Below, piece by piece: positions 7,416 to 14,268 of a stretch of 20,339 nt of DNA; positions within the stretch are counted from its first letter, which is position 1; each line of letters opens with the position of its first letter. The notes under the pieces were generated by a model. It did not search any database and was not told the DNA's origin. It was given only the letters and a program-made list of their open reading frames with translations. Origin of the DNA: Sphingomonadales bacterium UBA6171 (GTDB lineage: Bacteria; Pseudomonadota; Alphaproteobacteria; Sphingomonadales; Sphingomonadaceae); contig DITZ01000026.1 in assembly GCA_002422985.1 (NCBI GenBank), positions 6,264-26,602 of the forward strand, given 5' to 3'. The position numbers were made by a program, and so were the translations under genes.

Positions 7416-7997
7416 ATGCCGGTTGATTCGCCCAGCAGCGCAGAGCGTCAGGCCGAAGGGCCCGGCGCTTCGCTTGCGTTTGTGCCAGAGCCTGTGCCTG
7501 TGCCTGTGCCTGCGCCGGAGCCTGCGCCGATGGCGTCGCCGGCGCAGACCCTGGCGCGTGTGAAGAAGCGGCAGGATTTTCTGGCCGCCAACAGCGGCGC
7601 GCGGGTGGTGACGCCGGCCTTCATCCTGCTGGTTTCCCCGAACAGCGCCGGCCAGCCGCGCCTGGGCTTCACCACCAGTCGCAAGGTGGGTAATGCGGTG
7701 GCCCGCAACCGGGCCCGCCGCCGGCTGCGCGAAGTGGCCCGCGCCGCACTGGCAGACGCAAAACCGCTGGCGGCAGACCATATTTTTATCGCCCGTGCGC
7801 TGCCGGCCGAGCGGCCCTATGCCGCCCTGCTGGCGGATGCCCGCGACGCCCTCGCGCGCGCCGCGCGCAAATCAGACCCCGCGCGCGCCGCGCGCAAATC
7901 AGACCCGGCGCGCGAAGCGCGCAAAACCGATCCAGCGCGCGCCGCGCGCAAAACCGATCCAGCGCGCGCGGCGCGCAAAACCGAATCCCCCGCATGA
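7416..7997 (+). CDS. rnpA: ribonuclease P protein component with N- and C-terminal extensions
   Basis: The protein subunit of RNase P, which helps the catalytic RNA cut the 5' leader from pre-tRNAs. The core runs from VKKRQDFLAANS through LGFTTSRKVGNAVARNRARR, containing the RNR signature, to HIFIARALPAERPY. Two oddities flank it. The N-terminal part before residue 39 is low-complexity (VPEPVPVPVPAPEPAP), and the C-terminal 45 residues are five copies of a basic nonapeptide (ARAARKSDP type) encoded by 27-bp tandem repeats. From ATG 7416 the product is 193 residues against about 120 usual. ATG 7530, with GGAG ten bases upstream, would remove the proline-rich part and give 155 residues; GTG 7401 is a third option. 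The stop overlaps the yidD start (ATGA). Confidence 0.93.
   Translation: MPVDSPSSAERQAEGPGASLAFVPEPVPVPVPAPEPAPMASPAQTLARVKKRQDFLAANSGARVVTPAFILLVSPNSAGQPRLGFTTSRKVGNAVARNRARRRLREVARAALADAKPLAADHIFIARALPAERPYAALLADARDALARAARKSDPARAARKSDPAREARKTDPARAARKTDPARAARKTESPA
7854..7988 (+). repeat. five 27-bp tandem repeats inside rnpA
   Basis: Units begin at 7854, 7881, 7908, 7935 and 7962, each coding a nine-residue block: ARAARKSDP, ARAARKSDP, AREARKTDP, ARAARKTDP, then ARAARKTES. The first two are nearly identical in DNA and the later ones differ mainly in Ser/Thr and the last codons, so the array expanded in stages. Each unit holds a self-complementary GCGCGC-GCC-GCGCGC stretch that could form a small hairpin and promote slippage. 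Confidence 0.95.
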
Positions 7998-8281
7998 ACC
8001 GGCCCGGCCTGTTCGCCCGCGCGCTGGCCGGCCTGTTCCGGCTGTGGCAGCTCAGCTTCTCGCTTCTGCTGCCGCCATCCTGCCGGTTCACGCCCAGCTG
8101 TTCCCACTATGGCATAGAGGCTGTAAGGCGGCACGGGGCCTTCGCGGGCCTGTGGCTTACCATCCTGCGGCTGGGCCGTTGTCACCCCTGGGGTGGCTGC
8201 GGCCATGATCCCGTTCCAACCCGTTTCACCCTGCTGCCCGCGCGAGCGGCCAGACCAGACAAAGCAAGAAATGGCGCATGA
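7994..8281 (+). CDS. yidD: membrane protein insertion efficiency factor YidD
   Basis: A 95-residue member of the YidD family, a small inner-membrane-associated protein that assists YidC/Sec-dependent insertion. The conserved blocks are present: LLPPSCRFTPSCSHYGIEAV with its paired cysteines, RHGAFAGLWLTILRLGRCHPW and GGCGHDPVP. The N-terminal amphipathic/hydrophobic part is visible (FARALAGLFRLWQLSFSLLL). ATG 7994 overlaps the rnpA stop by 4 bases and its own stop overlaps yidC's ATG by 4 bases, so the three genes are translationally coupled. Length is normal. Confidence 0.96.
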   Translation: MNRPGLFARALAGLFRLWQLSFSLLLPPSCRFTPSCSHYGIEAVRRHGAFAGLWLTILRLGRCHPWGGCGHDPVPTRFTLLPARAARPDKARNGA

Positions 8282-9972
8282 CCACTGAAAACCGCAACCT
8301 GATCCTCGCGGTCGTCCTCTCGGCGATTGTCCTCTTCGGCTGGAGCTTCGTGTCGGAACGCTTCTTCCCCGCGCCGAAGCCGGTCGTGCCGCAGAGCGCC
8401 CCGGCGGGCGATGTGTCGCTGCCGGGCCAGCCCGCGCCCGCCAGCGGCGCGGTGCCGGTTGCAAAGTCGCTGCCGCAGGTGCTGGGCGCCACACAGCGCG
8501 TGCGGATCGAAACGCCGCGTCTGGAAGGCTCCATCAATCTGGTCGGCGCGCGTCTGGATGATCTCATTCTGCGGGATCACATGACCGCGCTGAATGGCGC
8601 TCCGGTGCGGCTGTTTGCGCCGTCCGGCGCGCGCAACGCCTATTTCGCCGGCCATGGCTGGGTGGGTGCGGGCGCGCCGCCGGTGGATGCGCTGTGGACG
8701 GCTTCGGCCCCGATGCTCTCGCCCGGCAAGCCGGTCACGCTCAGCTGGAGCAGCCCGGCGAACATCCGCTTTGAACTGGTCGTCTCGGTGGACGAGAATT
8801 TCCTGTTCACCATCACCGATCGCGTCACCAATCTTGGCACCACCACCGTCAATCTGCGCAGCTTCGCCTATGTAAACCGCACCGGGCGCGGCAAGGATGT
8901 GAACAGCTTCAACCTGCATGTCGGGCCGATTGCCGTGCTGGACGGCACGCTGAAAGAGGGCGACATCAATTATGACAAGCTGCGCGATGATGGCCCGCTG
9001 ACCTTCACCTCCACCGGCGGGTGGCTCGGCATCACCGACAAGCATTGGCTGGCGGCGCTGATTCCCAACCAGAAGGCCGCGATCGAGGCGCGCTTCACCG
9101 CGTCGGACGGCAACCGCTATCAGACGGACTGGCTGAAGCCCGCCATCATGATTGCGCCCGGCACCACCAGCATCGACACGTCGCGCCTCTATGCCGGCGC
9201 CAAGGAAGCCCGGCTGCTGAATGCCGTGCGCGACGATTTTGGCGTGCCGCTGTTCGACCGCGCCATCGCCTGGGGCTGGTTCTGGTTCATCGCCCAGCCG
9301 ATCTTCGGGGTGCTGCAATGGCTCTATGGCATGTTCGGCAATTATGCCGCCGCCATCGTCGGGCTTACGCTCATCGTCCGCGCCATCCTGTTCCCGATTG
9401 CCAACAAGCAATATGCGAGCATGGCCAAAATGCGCATTTTCGCGCCGAAGATGAAAGAGTTGCAGGAAAAATACAAGGACGACAAGGCCAAGCAACAGGC
9501 CGAGTTGATGGAGCTGTACAAGAAGGAAAAAATCAATCCGCTGGCTGGCTGCCTGCCGATCGTGCTGCAAATTCCGATTTTCTATGCGCTCTACAAGGTG
9601 CTGCTGATCTCCACCGAAGTTCGGCATCAGCCCGGATTCCTGTGGATCAAGGATCTGTCTGCGCCCGATCCTTTGACGCCGCTTAATCTGTTCGGCCTGA
9701 TAGACTGGACCCCGCCATCGGTTATTGCGCTGGGCATCCTTCCCATCATCCTGGGCGTCACCATGTGGGCACAGTTCAAGCTGAACCCGCAGCCGATGGA
9801 TGAAATTCAGGCCAAGGTCTTCTCCATCATGCCCTGGATTTTCATGGTGATGATGGCGCCGTTCGCGGCCGGTCTTCAGATTTACTGGATCGTCAACAAT
9901 CTGATCTCCATCGCGCAGCAATGGTTTCTGCTGCGCAAGCATCCGGTGCCGGCCCCGGCACCCGCAAAATGA
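8278..9972 (+). CDS. yidC: membrane protein insertase YidC
   Basis: A 564-residue YidC of the Gram-negative type, which inserts and folds inner-membrane proteins alone or with SecYEG. TM1 lies at about residues 7-25; residues 50-330 form the periplasmic P1 beta-supersandwich domain; the conserved five-TM core follows. The conserved groove arginine is Arg368 in LTLIVRAILFPI. The C1 coiled-coil hairpin (KMKELQEKYKDDKAKQQAEL) and the block INPLAGCLPIVLQIPIFYAL are intact. The tail ends in a short Pro/Ala stretch rather than a long basic extension. Overlaps yidD (4 bases) and engB (4 bases). A long antisense open frame over this gene is judged spurious. Confidence 0.98.
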   Translation: MTTENRNLILAVVLSAIVLFGWSFVSERFFPAPKPVVPQSAPAGDVSLPGQPAPASGAVPVAKSLPQVLGATQRVRIETPRLEGSINLVGARLDDLILRDHMTALNGAPVRLFAPSGARNAYFAGHGWVGAGAPPVDALWTASAPMLSPGKPVTLSWSSPANIRFELVVSVDENFLFTITDRVTNLGTTTVNLRSFAYVNRTGRGKDVNSFNLHVGPIAVLDGTLKEGDINYDKLRDDGPLTFTSTGGWLGITDKHWLAALIPNQKAAIEARFTASDGNRYQTDWLKPAIMIAPGTTSIDTSRLYAGAKEARLLNAVRDDFGVPLFDRAIAWGWFWFIAQPIFGVLQWLYGMFGNYAAAIVGLTLIVRAILFPIANKQYASMAKMRIFAPKMKELQEKYKDDKAKQQAELMELYKKEKINPLAGCLPIVLQIPIFYALYKVLLISTEVRHQPGFLWIKDLSAPDPLTPLNLFGLIDWTPPSVIALGILPIILGVTMWAQFKLNPQPMDEIQAKVFSIMPWIFMVMMAPFAAGLQIYWIVNNLISIAQQWFLLRKHPVPAPAPAK

Positions 9973-10604
9973 GGGAAGCAGACCCGATCGAGGCGGCGCG
10001 CCGGCTGTTCGCCGGGCCGGTGGAGTTTCTGCTTTCGGCCCCCAAGCTTGAGTTCCTGCCGCCGGCCACCGTGCCGGAGGTGGCCTTTGCCGGCCGTTCC
10101 AACGTCGGTAAATCCTCGCTGCTGAACGCGCTCACCGGGCGCAACGGGCTGGCCCGCACCTCCAACACGCCGGGGCGGACGCAGGAGCTGAACCTGTTCG
10201 AAGTCGGCAAGCCCACCATCCTGCGGCTGGTGGACATGCCGGGCTATGGCTATGCCGAGGCGCCCAAGGATGTGGTGCGGCAATGGGCGCTGCTGATCGG
10301 CGACTATCTGCGCGGCCGGCCGACGCTGAAACGGGTATTGGTGCTGATCGACAGCCGCCACGGGCTGAAGCCGGTGGATCGGGAGATTATGGCGCTGATG
10401 GATACATCCGCCGTTTCCTATCAGCTGGTGCTGACCAAGGCGGACAAGATTAAACCCACCCAATTGGCCGCCACATTGGCGACTGTGGCGGAAGAAGCCC
10501 GCAAACATGCGGCGGCCCACCCACTGCTGCTGTCCACCAGCAGCGAGAAGAATGAAGGCATCGCGGAACTGCGCGCGGCGGTTGTGGCGGCGGCGCTCGC
10601 CTGA
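9969..10604 (+). CDS. engB: ribosome biogenesis GTPase EngB/YsxC/YihA
   Basis: A 211-residue TRAFAC-class GTPase needed for large-subunit assembly and cell division. G1 is GRSNVGKS (42-49), G2 the TPGRT at 67-71, G3 DMPG (89-92), G4 TKAD (156-159), and G5-like STSS follows near the C-terminus. The start ATG 9969 overlaps the yidC stop by 4 bases. Gene order yidC-engB is common in alphaproteobacteria, where argB often comes next; here a nitronate monooxygenase-type gene follows after about 60 bases. Confidence 0.97.
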   Translation: MREADPIEAARRLFAGPVEFLLSAPKLEFLPPATVPEVAFAGRSNVGKSSLLNALTGRNGLARTSNTPGRTQELNLFEVGKPTILRLVDMPGYGYAEAPKDVVRQWALLIGDYLRGRPTLKRVLVLIDSRHGLKPVDREIMALMDTSAVSYQLVLTKADKIKPTQLAATLATVAEEARKHAAAHPLLLSTSSEKNEGIAELRAAVVAAALA

Positions 10605-10665
10605 ATAAGGGGGAGCATTTGCAGCCGCGTGCTGCTAATGACGAAGATGTTACACGGGAGTTGTG

Positions 10666-12081
10666 ATGAAGGCCTTGAATGCAATGTCCGTTGGCGGGCG
10701 CACTTTTCTTCCTCTTGTAGAGGGGGGCAAAGGAGTCGCCGCCACCAATCACGCATCCGCCGGCGCCTGGGCGCGCACCGGGGGCATCGGCACCGTGTCG
10801 GCGGTGAACGCCGACAGCTATGATGCCGATGGCCATGTCATCCCGCAAATCTACACCGCCCGCACCCGCGAAGGCCGGCATGAGGAGCTGGTCGCCTATG
10901 CCATCCGCGGCGCGGTGGAGCAGGTGCGACGCGCTTTTGATGTGGCGTCAGACGAATTGCGGGCGGGACGCGGGGCGCTGAATATCAATGTTCTGTGGGA
11001 AATGGGCGGCGCGCAGCGGGTGCTGGAAGGCGTGCTGGAACAGACCAGGGGCCTGCTGCACGGCGTTACCTGCGGCGCGGGGATGCCGTATAAACTGTCT
11101 GAAATCGCGGCACGGCATGGGGTGCATTATTACCCGATCATCTCCTCTGGCCGGGCCTTTCGGGCGCTGTGGAAGCGGGCCTATTCCAAGGCCGCCGAAT
11201 GGCTGGGTGCGGTGGTCTATGAAGACCCCTGGCTCGCCGGCGGGCACAACGGCCTGTCCAACGCCGAAGATCCAAAACAGCCGCAGGACCCTTATCCGCG
11301 CGTGAAGGAATTGCGCGCCGTGATGCGCGAGGGCGGGCTGCCGGACAATGTGCCGATCGTGATGGCCGGCGGCGTCTGGTATCTGCGCGAATGGGAGAAT
11401 TGGATCGATAATCCCGATCTGGGCGCGGTGATGTTCCAATTCGGTACCCGGCCGCTGCTTACCAGGGAAAGCCCGATTCCGGATATCTGGAAGGCGAAGC
11501 TGACCGGTCTGGATGAAGGCGATATCCTGCTGCACAAGTTCAGCCCGACGGGTTTTTATTCCTCGGCCGTGCGCAACCCCTTCCTGCGCAGCCTGGAGGG
11601 GCGTTCGGAACGGCAGATCGCCTTTTCCACCGAGGCCGCAGGCGACCATCAGTTCACGCTGGACGTGGGGGTTGGCCGCAAGACCTATTATGTGACGCGG
11701 GACGACCTTAACCGCGCGCGCGAATGGAATGGCGCGGGCTTTGATACCGCGCTGAAAACGCCGGATAATACGCTGGTATTCGTGACGGCGGCCGACGCCA
11801 AGATCATCCGCAAAGATCAGGCGGACTGTATGGGCTGCCTCAGCCATTGTGCCTTCTCGGCCTGGAAGGATCATGGCAGCTTTTCCACCGGCTATCTGGC
11901 CGATCCGCGCAGCTTCTGCATCCAGAAGACTCTGCAGAATATCGCGCACGGGGCCGATCCGGATGGCGAACTGATGTTCGCGGGCCATTCGGCGCATCAT
12001 TTCAAGACCGATCCCTTTTACTCCAACGGCTTTGTGCCGACGGTGAAGCAACTGGTGGACCGGATTCAGACGGGCGACTGA
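10666..12081 (+). CDS. nitronate monooxygenase family FMN protein with C-terminal Cys cluster
   Basis: A 471-residue FMN TIM-barrel protein of the nitronate monooxygenase/2-nitropropane dioxygenase family. Typical parts are the glycine-rich GVTCGAGMPYKLSEIA, the block IVMAGGVWYLREWE and QFGTRPLLTRESPIP. Usual members have about 320-370 residues; this one has an extra C-terminal part with Cys388-x2-Cys391-x3-Cys395 in ADCMGCLSHCAF and Cys418 in SFCIQ, a possible metal or iron-sulfur site. ATG 10666 with GGGAG six bases upstream is preferred over GTG 10663. The true substrate is unknown: many family members are flavin oxidoreductases unrelated to nitronate. It may belong to the yidC-engB transcript or have its own promoter in the 61-base gap. 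Confidence 0.85.
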   Translation: MKALNAMSVGGRTFLPLVEGGKGVAATNHASAGAWARTGGIGTVSAVNADSYDADGHVIPQIYTARTREGRHEELVAYAIRGAVEQVRRAFDVASDELRAGRGALNINVLWEMGGAQRVLEGVLEQTRGLLHGVTCGAGMPYKLSEIAARHGVHYYPIISSGRAFRALWKRAYSKAAEWLGAVVYEDPWLAGGHNGLSNAEDPKQPQDPYPRVKELRAVMREGGLPDNVPIVMAGGVWYLREWENWIDNPDLGAVMFQFGTRPLLTRESPIPDIWKAKLTGLDEGDILLHKFSPTGFYSSAVRNPFLRSLEGRSERQIAFSTEAAGDHQFTLDVGVGRKTYYVTRDDLNRAREWNGAGFDTALKTPDNTLVFVTAADAKIIRKDQADCMGCLSHCAFSAWKDHGSFSTGYLADPRSFCIQKTLQNIAHGADPDGELMFAGHSAHHFKTDPFYSNGFVPTVKQLVDRIQTGD

Positions 12082-12105
12082 TTTGGTTAGCTGATTGTAG
12101 GAAAA

Positions 12106-12121
12106 TGTTCCACGTGGAACA
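12106..12121. other. parS: parS-like centromere site (ParB binding palindrome)
   Basis: TGTTCCACGTGGAACA is a perfect 16-base palindrome that extends with AAAA/TTTT to 24 bases (12102-12125). It matches the general parS consensus TGTTTCACGTGAAACA at 14 of 16 positions, the two changes being symmetric. parS sites load ParB for chromosome segregation and cluster near oriC; the rpmH-yidC block 2-5 kb upstream is often origin-proximal. It lies between the nitronate-type gene and radA. The trailing T-run means it could also act as an intrinsic terminator. Confidence 0.75.
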
Positions 12122-12159
12122 TTTTATCAGTGCTGTATAAAATTGGATCCGCTGGCGCT

Positions 12160-13530
12160 ATGGCTCGTCCCTCATCCCGTTATGTCTGCCAGCAATGTGG
12201 CAGTGTTACCCCGAAATGGATGGGGCAGTGCGCCGATTGCGGGGCGTGGAACAGTTTGAGCCAGGAGGCGGCGCCGGCCGCGACGCCCTTTGCGCAGAAG
12301 CATGATCTGAAATCGGGGGGCAACCGCATCGCGCTGGCACCGCTGGATTCGGCGGTGAGCCTGCCGGAGCGGATGGGGACGGGCTTTGCCGAGCTGGACC
12401 GGGCGCTGGGCGGCGGGCTGGTGAAAGGTTCGGCCATATTGATTGGCGGCGATCCGGGCATCGGCAAATCGACGCTGCTGTTGCAGGCGGTGGGGCGCAT
12501 GGCGGTGCGCGGCGCGTCGGTCGCCTATGTGTCGGGCGAGGAATCGGCCGATCAGGTGCGGTTGCGGGCGCGGCGGCTGGGGCTGGGGACAGCACCGGTG
12601 ATGCTGGCGGCGGCGACCTCTGTGCGCGATATTCTCACCACCTTTTCCAGCGGCCATACCCCCGATCTGCTGGTGATTGATTCCATCCAGACCATGCATT
12701 CGGATCAGCTGGAGGGCGCGCCGGGCACGGTTTCGCAGGTGCGCGCCTCTGCGCTGGAACTGATCGGCTGGGCCAAGCAATCGGGCGCGTCCCTGCTGCT
12801 GGTGGGGCATGTGACCAAGGACGGGCAGATCGCCGGTCCGCGCGTGCTGGAGCATATGGTGGATGCAGTGCTCTATTTCGAAGGCGACCGGAACCATCAA
12901 TACCGGCTGCTGCGCGCGGTGAAGAACCGATTTGGCGGCACCGATGAAATCGGCGTGTTCGCCATGGAGGCGGACGGGCTGGCCGAGGTGCCCAATCCGT
13001 CGAGCCTGTTCCTGACCAGCCGCGATACCCCCGTGCCGGGCGCGGTGGTGTTTCCGGCGCTGGAGGGCACGCGGCCGCTGCTGGTGGAATTGCAGGCGCT
13101 GACGGTGAAGCTGCCATCCGGCGCCACGCCGCGCCGGGCGGTGGTGGGGTGGGACAGCGGCCGGCTGGCCATGCTGCTGGCGGTGCTGGAGGCGCGGGCC
13201 GGGCTGAGCTTCGCCAGCCATGAAGTCTATCTGAACGCGGCGGGCGGCATCCGCGTGGCAGACCCGGCGGCCGATCTGGCGGTGGCGGCCGCGCTGATCT
13301 CCGCGATGACCGACACGCCGGTTTCGCCCGGCACCGTGGCCTTTGGCGAGATCGCGCTGTCGGGCGAGGTGCGGCCGGCCGCGCACGCCGGGCTGCGGCT
13401 GAAGGAGGCGGAGAAGCTGGGCTTTACCAGCGCCCTGACTCCGGCCGACACCAGCGGCGTCGGGCGGCTGGGAACGCTTGCCTGCCGCAGTGTCGGCGCG
13501 CTCGTTGACCGTTTGACGGGCAGAGCCTAG
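12160..13530 (+). CDS. radA: DNA repair protein RadA (Sms)
   Basis: A 456-residue RadA, a RecA-like ATPase/helicase that promotes branch migration of recombination intermediates. The N-terminal zinc finger has Cys10, Cys13, Cys24 and Cys27 (YVCQQCG and GQCADCGAW). Walker A is GGDPGIGKS with Lys103; LLVIDSIQT is the Walker B region; the RadA-specific KNRFG motif is at 255-259; the C-terminal Lon-protease-like domain starts near residue 280 and includes PRRAVVGWDSGRL. ATG 12160 is favoured over an in-frame start at 12130 because the zinc finger normally sits about 10 residues from the N-terminus. The parS-like palindrome ends 38 bases upstream. cvpA follows after 9 bases. Confidence 0.97.
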   Translation: MARPSSRYVCQQCGSVTPKWMGQCADCGAWNSLSQEAAPAATPFAQKHDLKSGGNRIALAPLDSAVSLPERMGTGFAELDRALGGGLVKGSAILIGGDPGIGKSTLLLQAVGRMAVRGASVAYVSGEESADQVRLRARRLGLGTAPVMLAAATSVRDILTTFSSGHTPDLLVIDSIQTMHSDQLEGAPGTVSQVRASALELIGWAKQSGASLLLVGHVTKDGQIAGPRVLEHMVDAVLYFEGDRNHQYRLLRAVKNRFGGTDEIGVFAMEADGLAEVPNPSSLFLTSRDTPVPGAVVFPALEGTRPLLVELQALTVKLPSGATPRRAVVGWDSGRLAMLLAVLEARAGLSFASHEVYLNAAGGIRVADPAADLAVAAALISAMTDTPVSPGTVAFGEIALSGEVRPAAHAGLRLKEAEKLGFTSALTPADTSGVGRLGTLACRSVGALVDRLTGRA

Positions 13531-13539
13531 CAGGCTTTC

Positions 13540-14268
13540 ATGGATAGTATCGCGCCGCTTTTCGCCGGATTGACCGGCCTTGATTATGTTGTGATCGCGC
13601 TGGTTGGCCTGTTTGCCATATCGGGGCTGATGCGCGGCTTCACGCAGGAGGCGCTGAGCCTTTCGGGCTGGATTGCCGCCATATTGGTGGTGCGCTTTCT
13701 GCACGAGCCGGCGACGGCCTGGGCGACGCCCAAGACGGGCGGCGAGGCGTCGGCGGCCATCCTGAGCTTCATCATCCTGTTTTTCGGCACCATCATCGCG
13801 GGGCGGGCCATCGCGTCGGCCGCCGGCGGCTTTGCCCGGCGCAGCGCCATCGGACCGCTGGACCGGCTGCTGGGCGGCGGCTTTGGCGCGGTGAAGGGCG
13901 TTATTCTGGCGTCGGCGGGCTTTCTGCTGCTGGGCTTTGCCACCAGCGTGTTTTCCGACACCCGAAGTGCGCCGGCATGGATGGCGACCAGCCGTTCGAC
14001 GCCGTTGCTGCGGCTGACATCGGCGATCATGGTGGGCTGGGTGAAAGAGGCGGACCTGAACGCGCCGGAATTCCCCGACATGCCCATATTGCCGGGGATG
14101 CCGCCGGAGGCATCACCGCGCGAACGGCTGCGCGATGAGCGCGACCTGCCACCGGGACATCCGGCGGAGAATCAGACGACGCACGGCGGCTATGCGCCGG
14201 CGGACCGGGAGGCGCTGGACGCGCTGCTGGACAAGGCGGCGCAGGCGGGCGAGGAAGTGCGTATCTGA
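13540..14268 (+). CDS. cvpA: CvpA family inner-membrane protein
   Basis: A 242-residue CvpA homologue with about four membrane helices: roughly residues 13-29, 39-53, 69-88 and 117-135. The conserved LDYVVIALVGLFAISGLMRG start and GGGFGAVKGVILA stretch identify the family, linked elsewhere to colicin V production and to envelope stress or bile tolerance. The C-terminal 60 residues are soluble, rich in Pro, Glu and Asp, and poorly conserved. It follows radA by 9 bases, and its TGA shares its last base with the cysS ATG, so radA-cvpA-cysS look like one operon. In many proteobacteria cvpA precedes purF; here cysS takes that place. Confidence 0.9.
   Translation: MDSIAPLFAGLTGLDYVVIALVGLFAISGLMRGFTQEALSLSGWIAAILVVRFLHEPATAWATPKTGGEASAAILSFIILFFGTIIAGRAIASAAGGFARRSAIGPLDRLLGGGFGAVKGVILASAGFLLLGFATSVFSDTRSAPAWMATSRSTPLLRLTSAIMVGWVKEADLNAPEFPDMPILPGMPPEASPRERLRDERDLPPGHPAENQTTHGGYAPADREALDALLDKAAQAGEEVRI

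Noticed and set aside
8182..9942. A 586-codon open frame antisense to yidC
   Set aside because: It mirrors the yidC coding strand in GC-rich DNA, is rich in His, Arg and Gln, shows no family motif, and yidC is certain.
10638..10665. Short frame and TGTTACACGGGAG resembling half a parS site upstream of the flavoprotein gene
   Set aside because: Only one half matches; the other half lacks symmetry, and GGGAG is better explained as a ribosome binding site.
12172..13704. A 510-codon antisense frame over radA and cvpA
   Set aside because: Composition typical of a GC-rich shadow (many His, Arg, Gln), crosses two well-supported genes, no motif.
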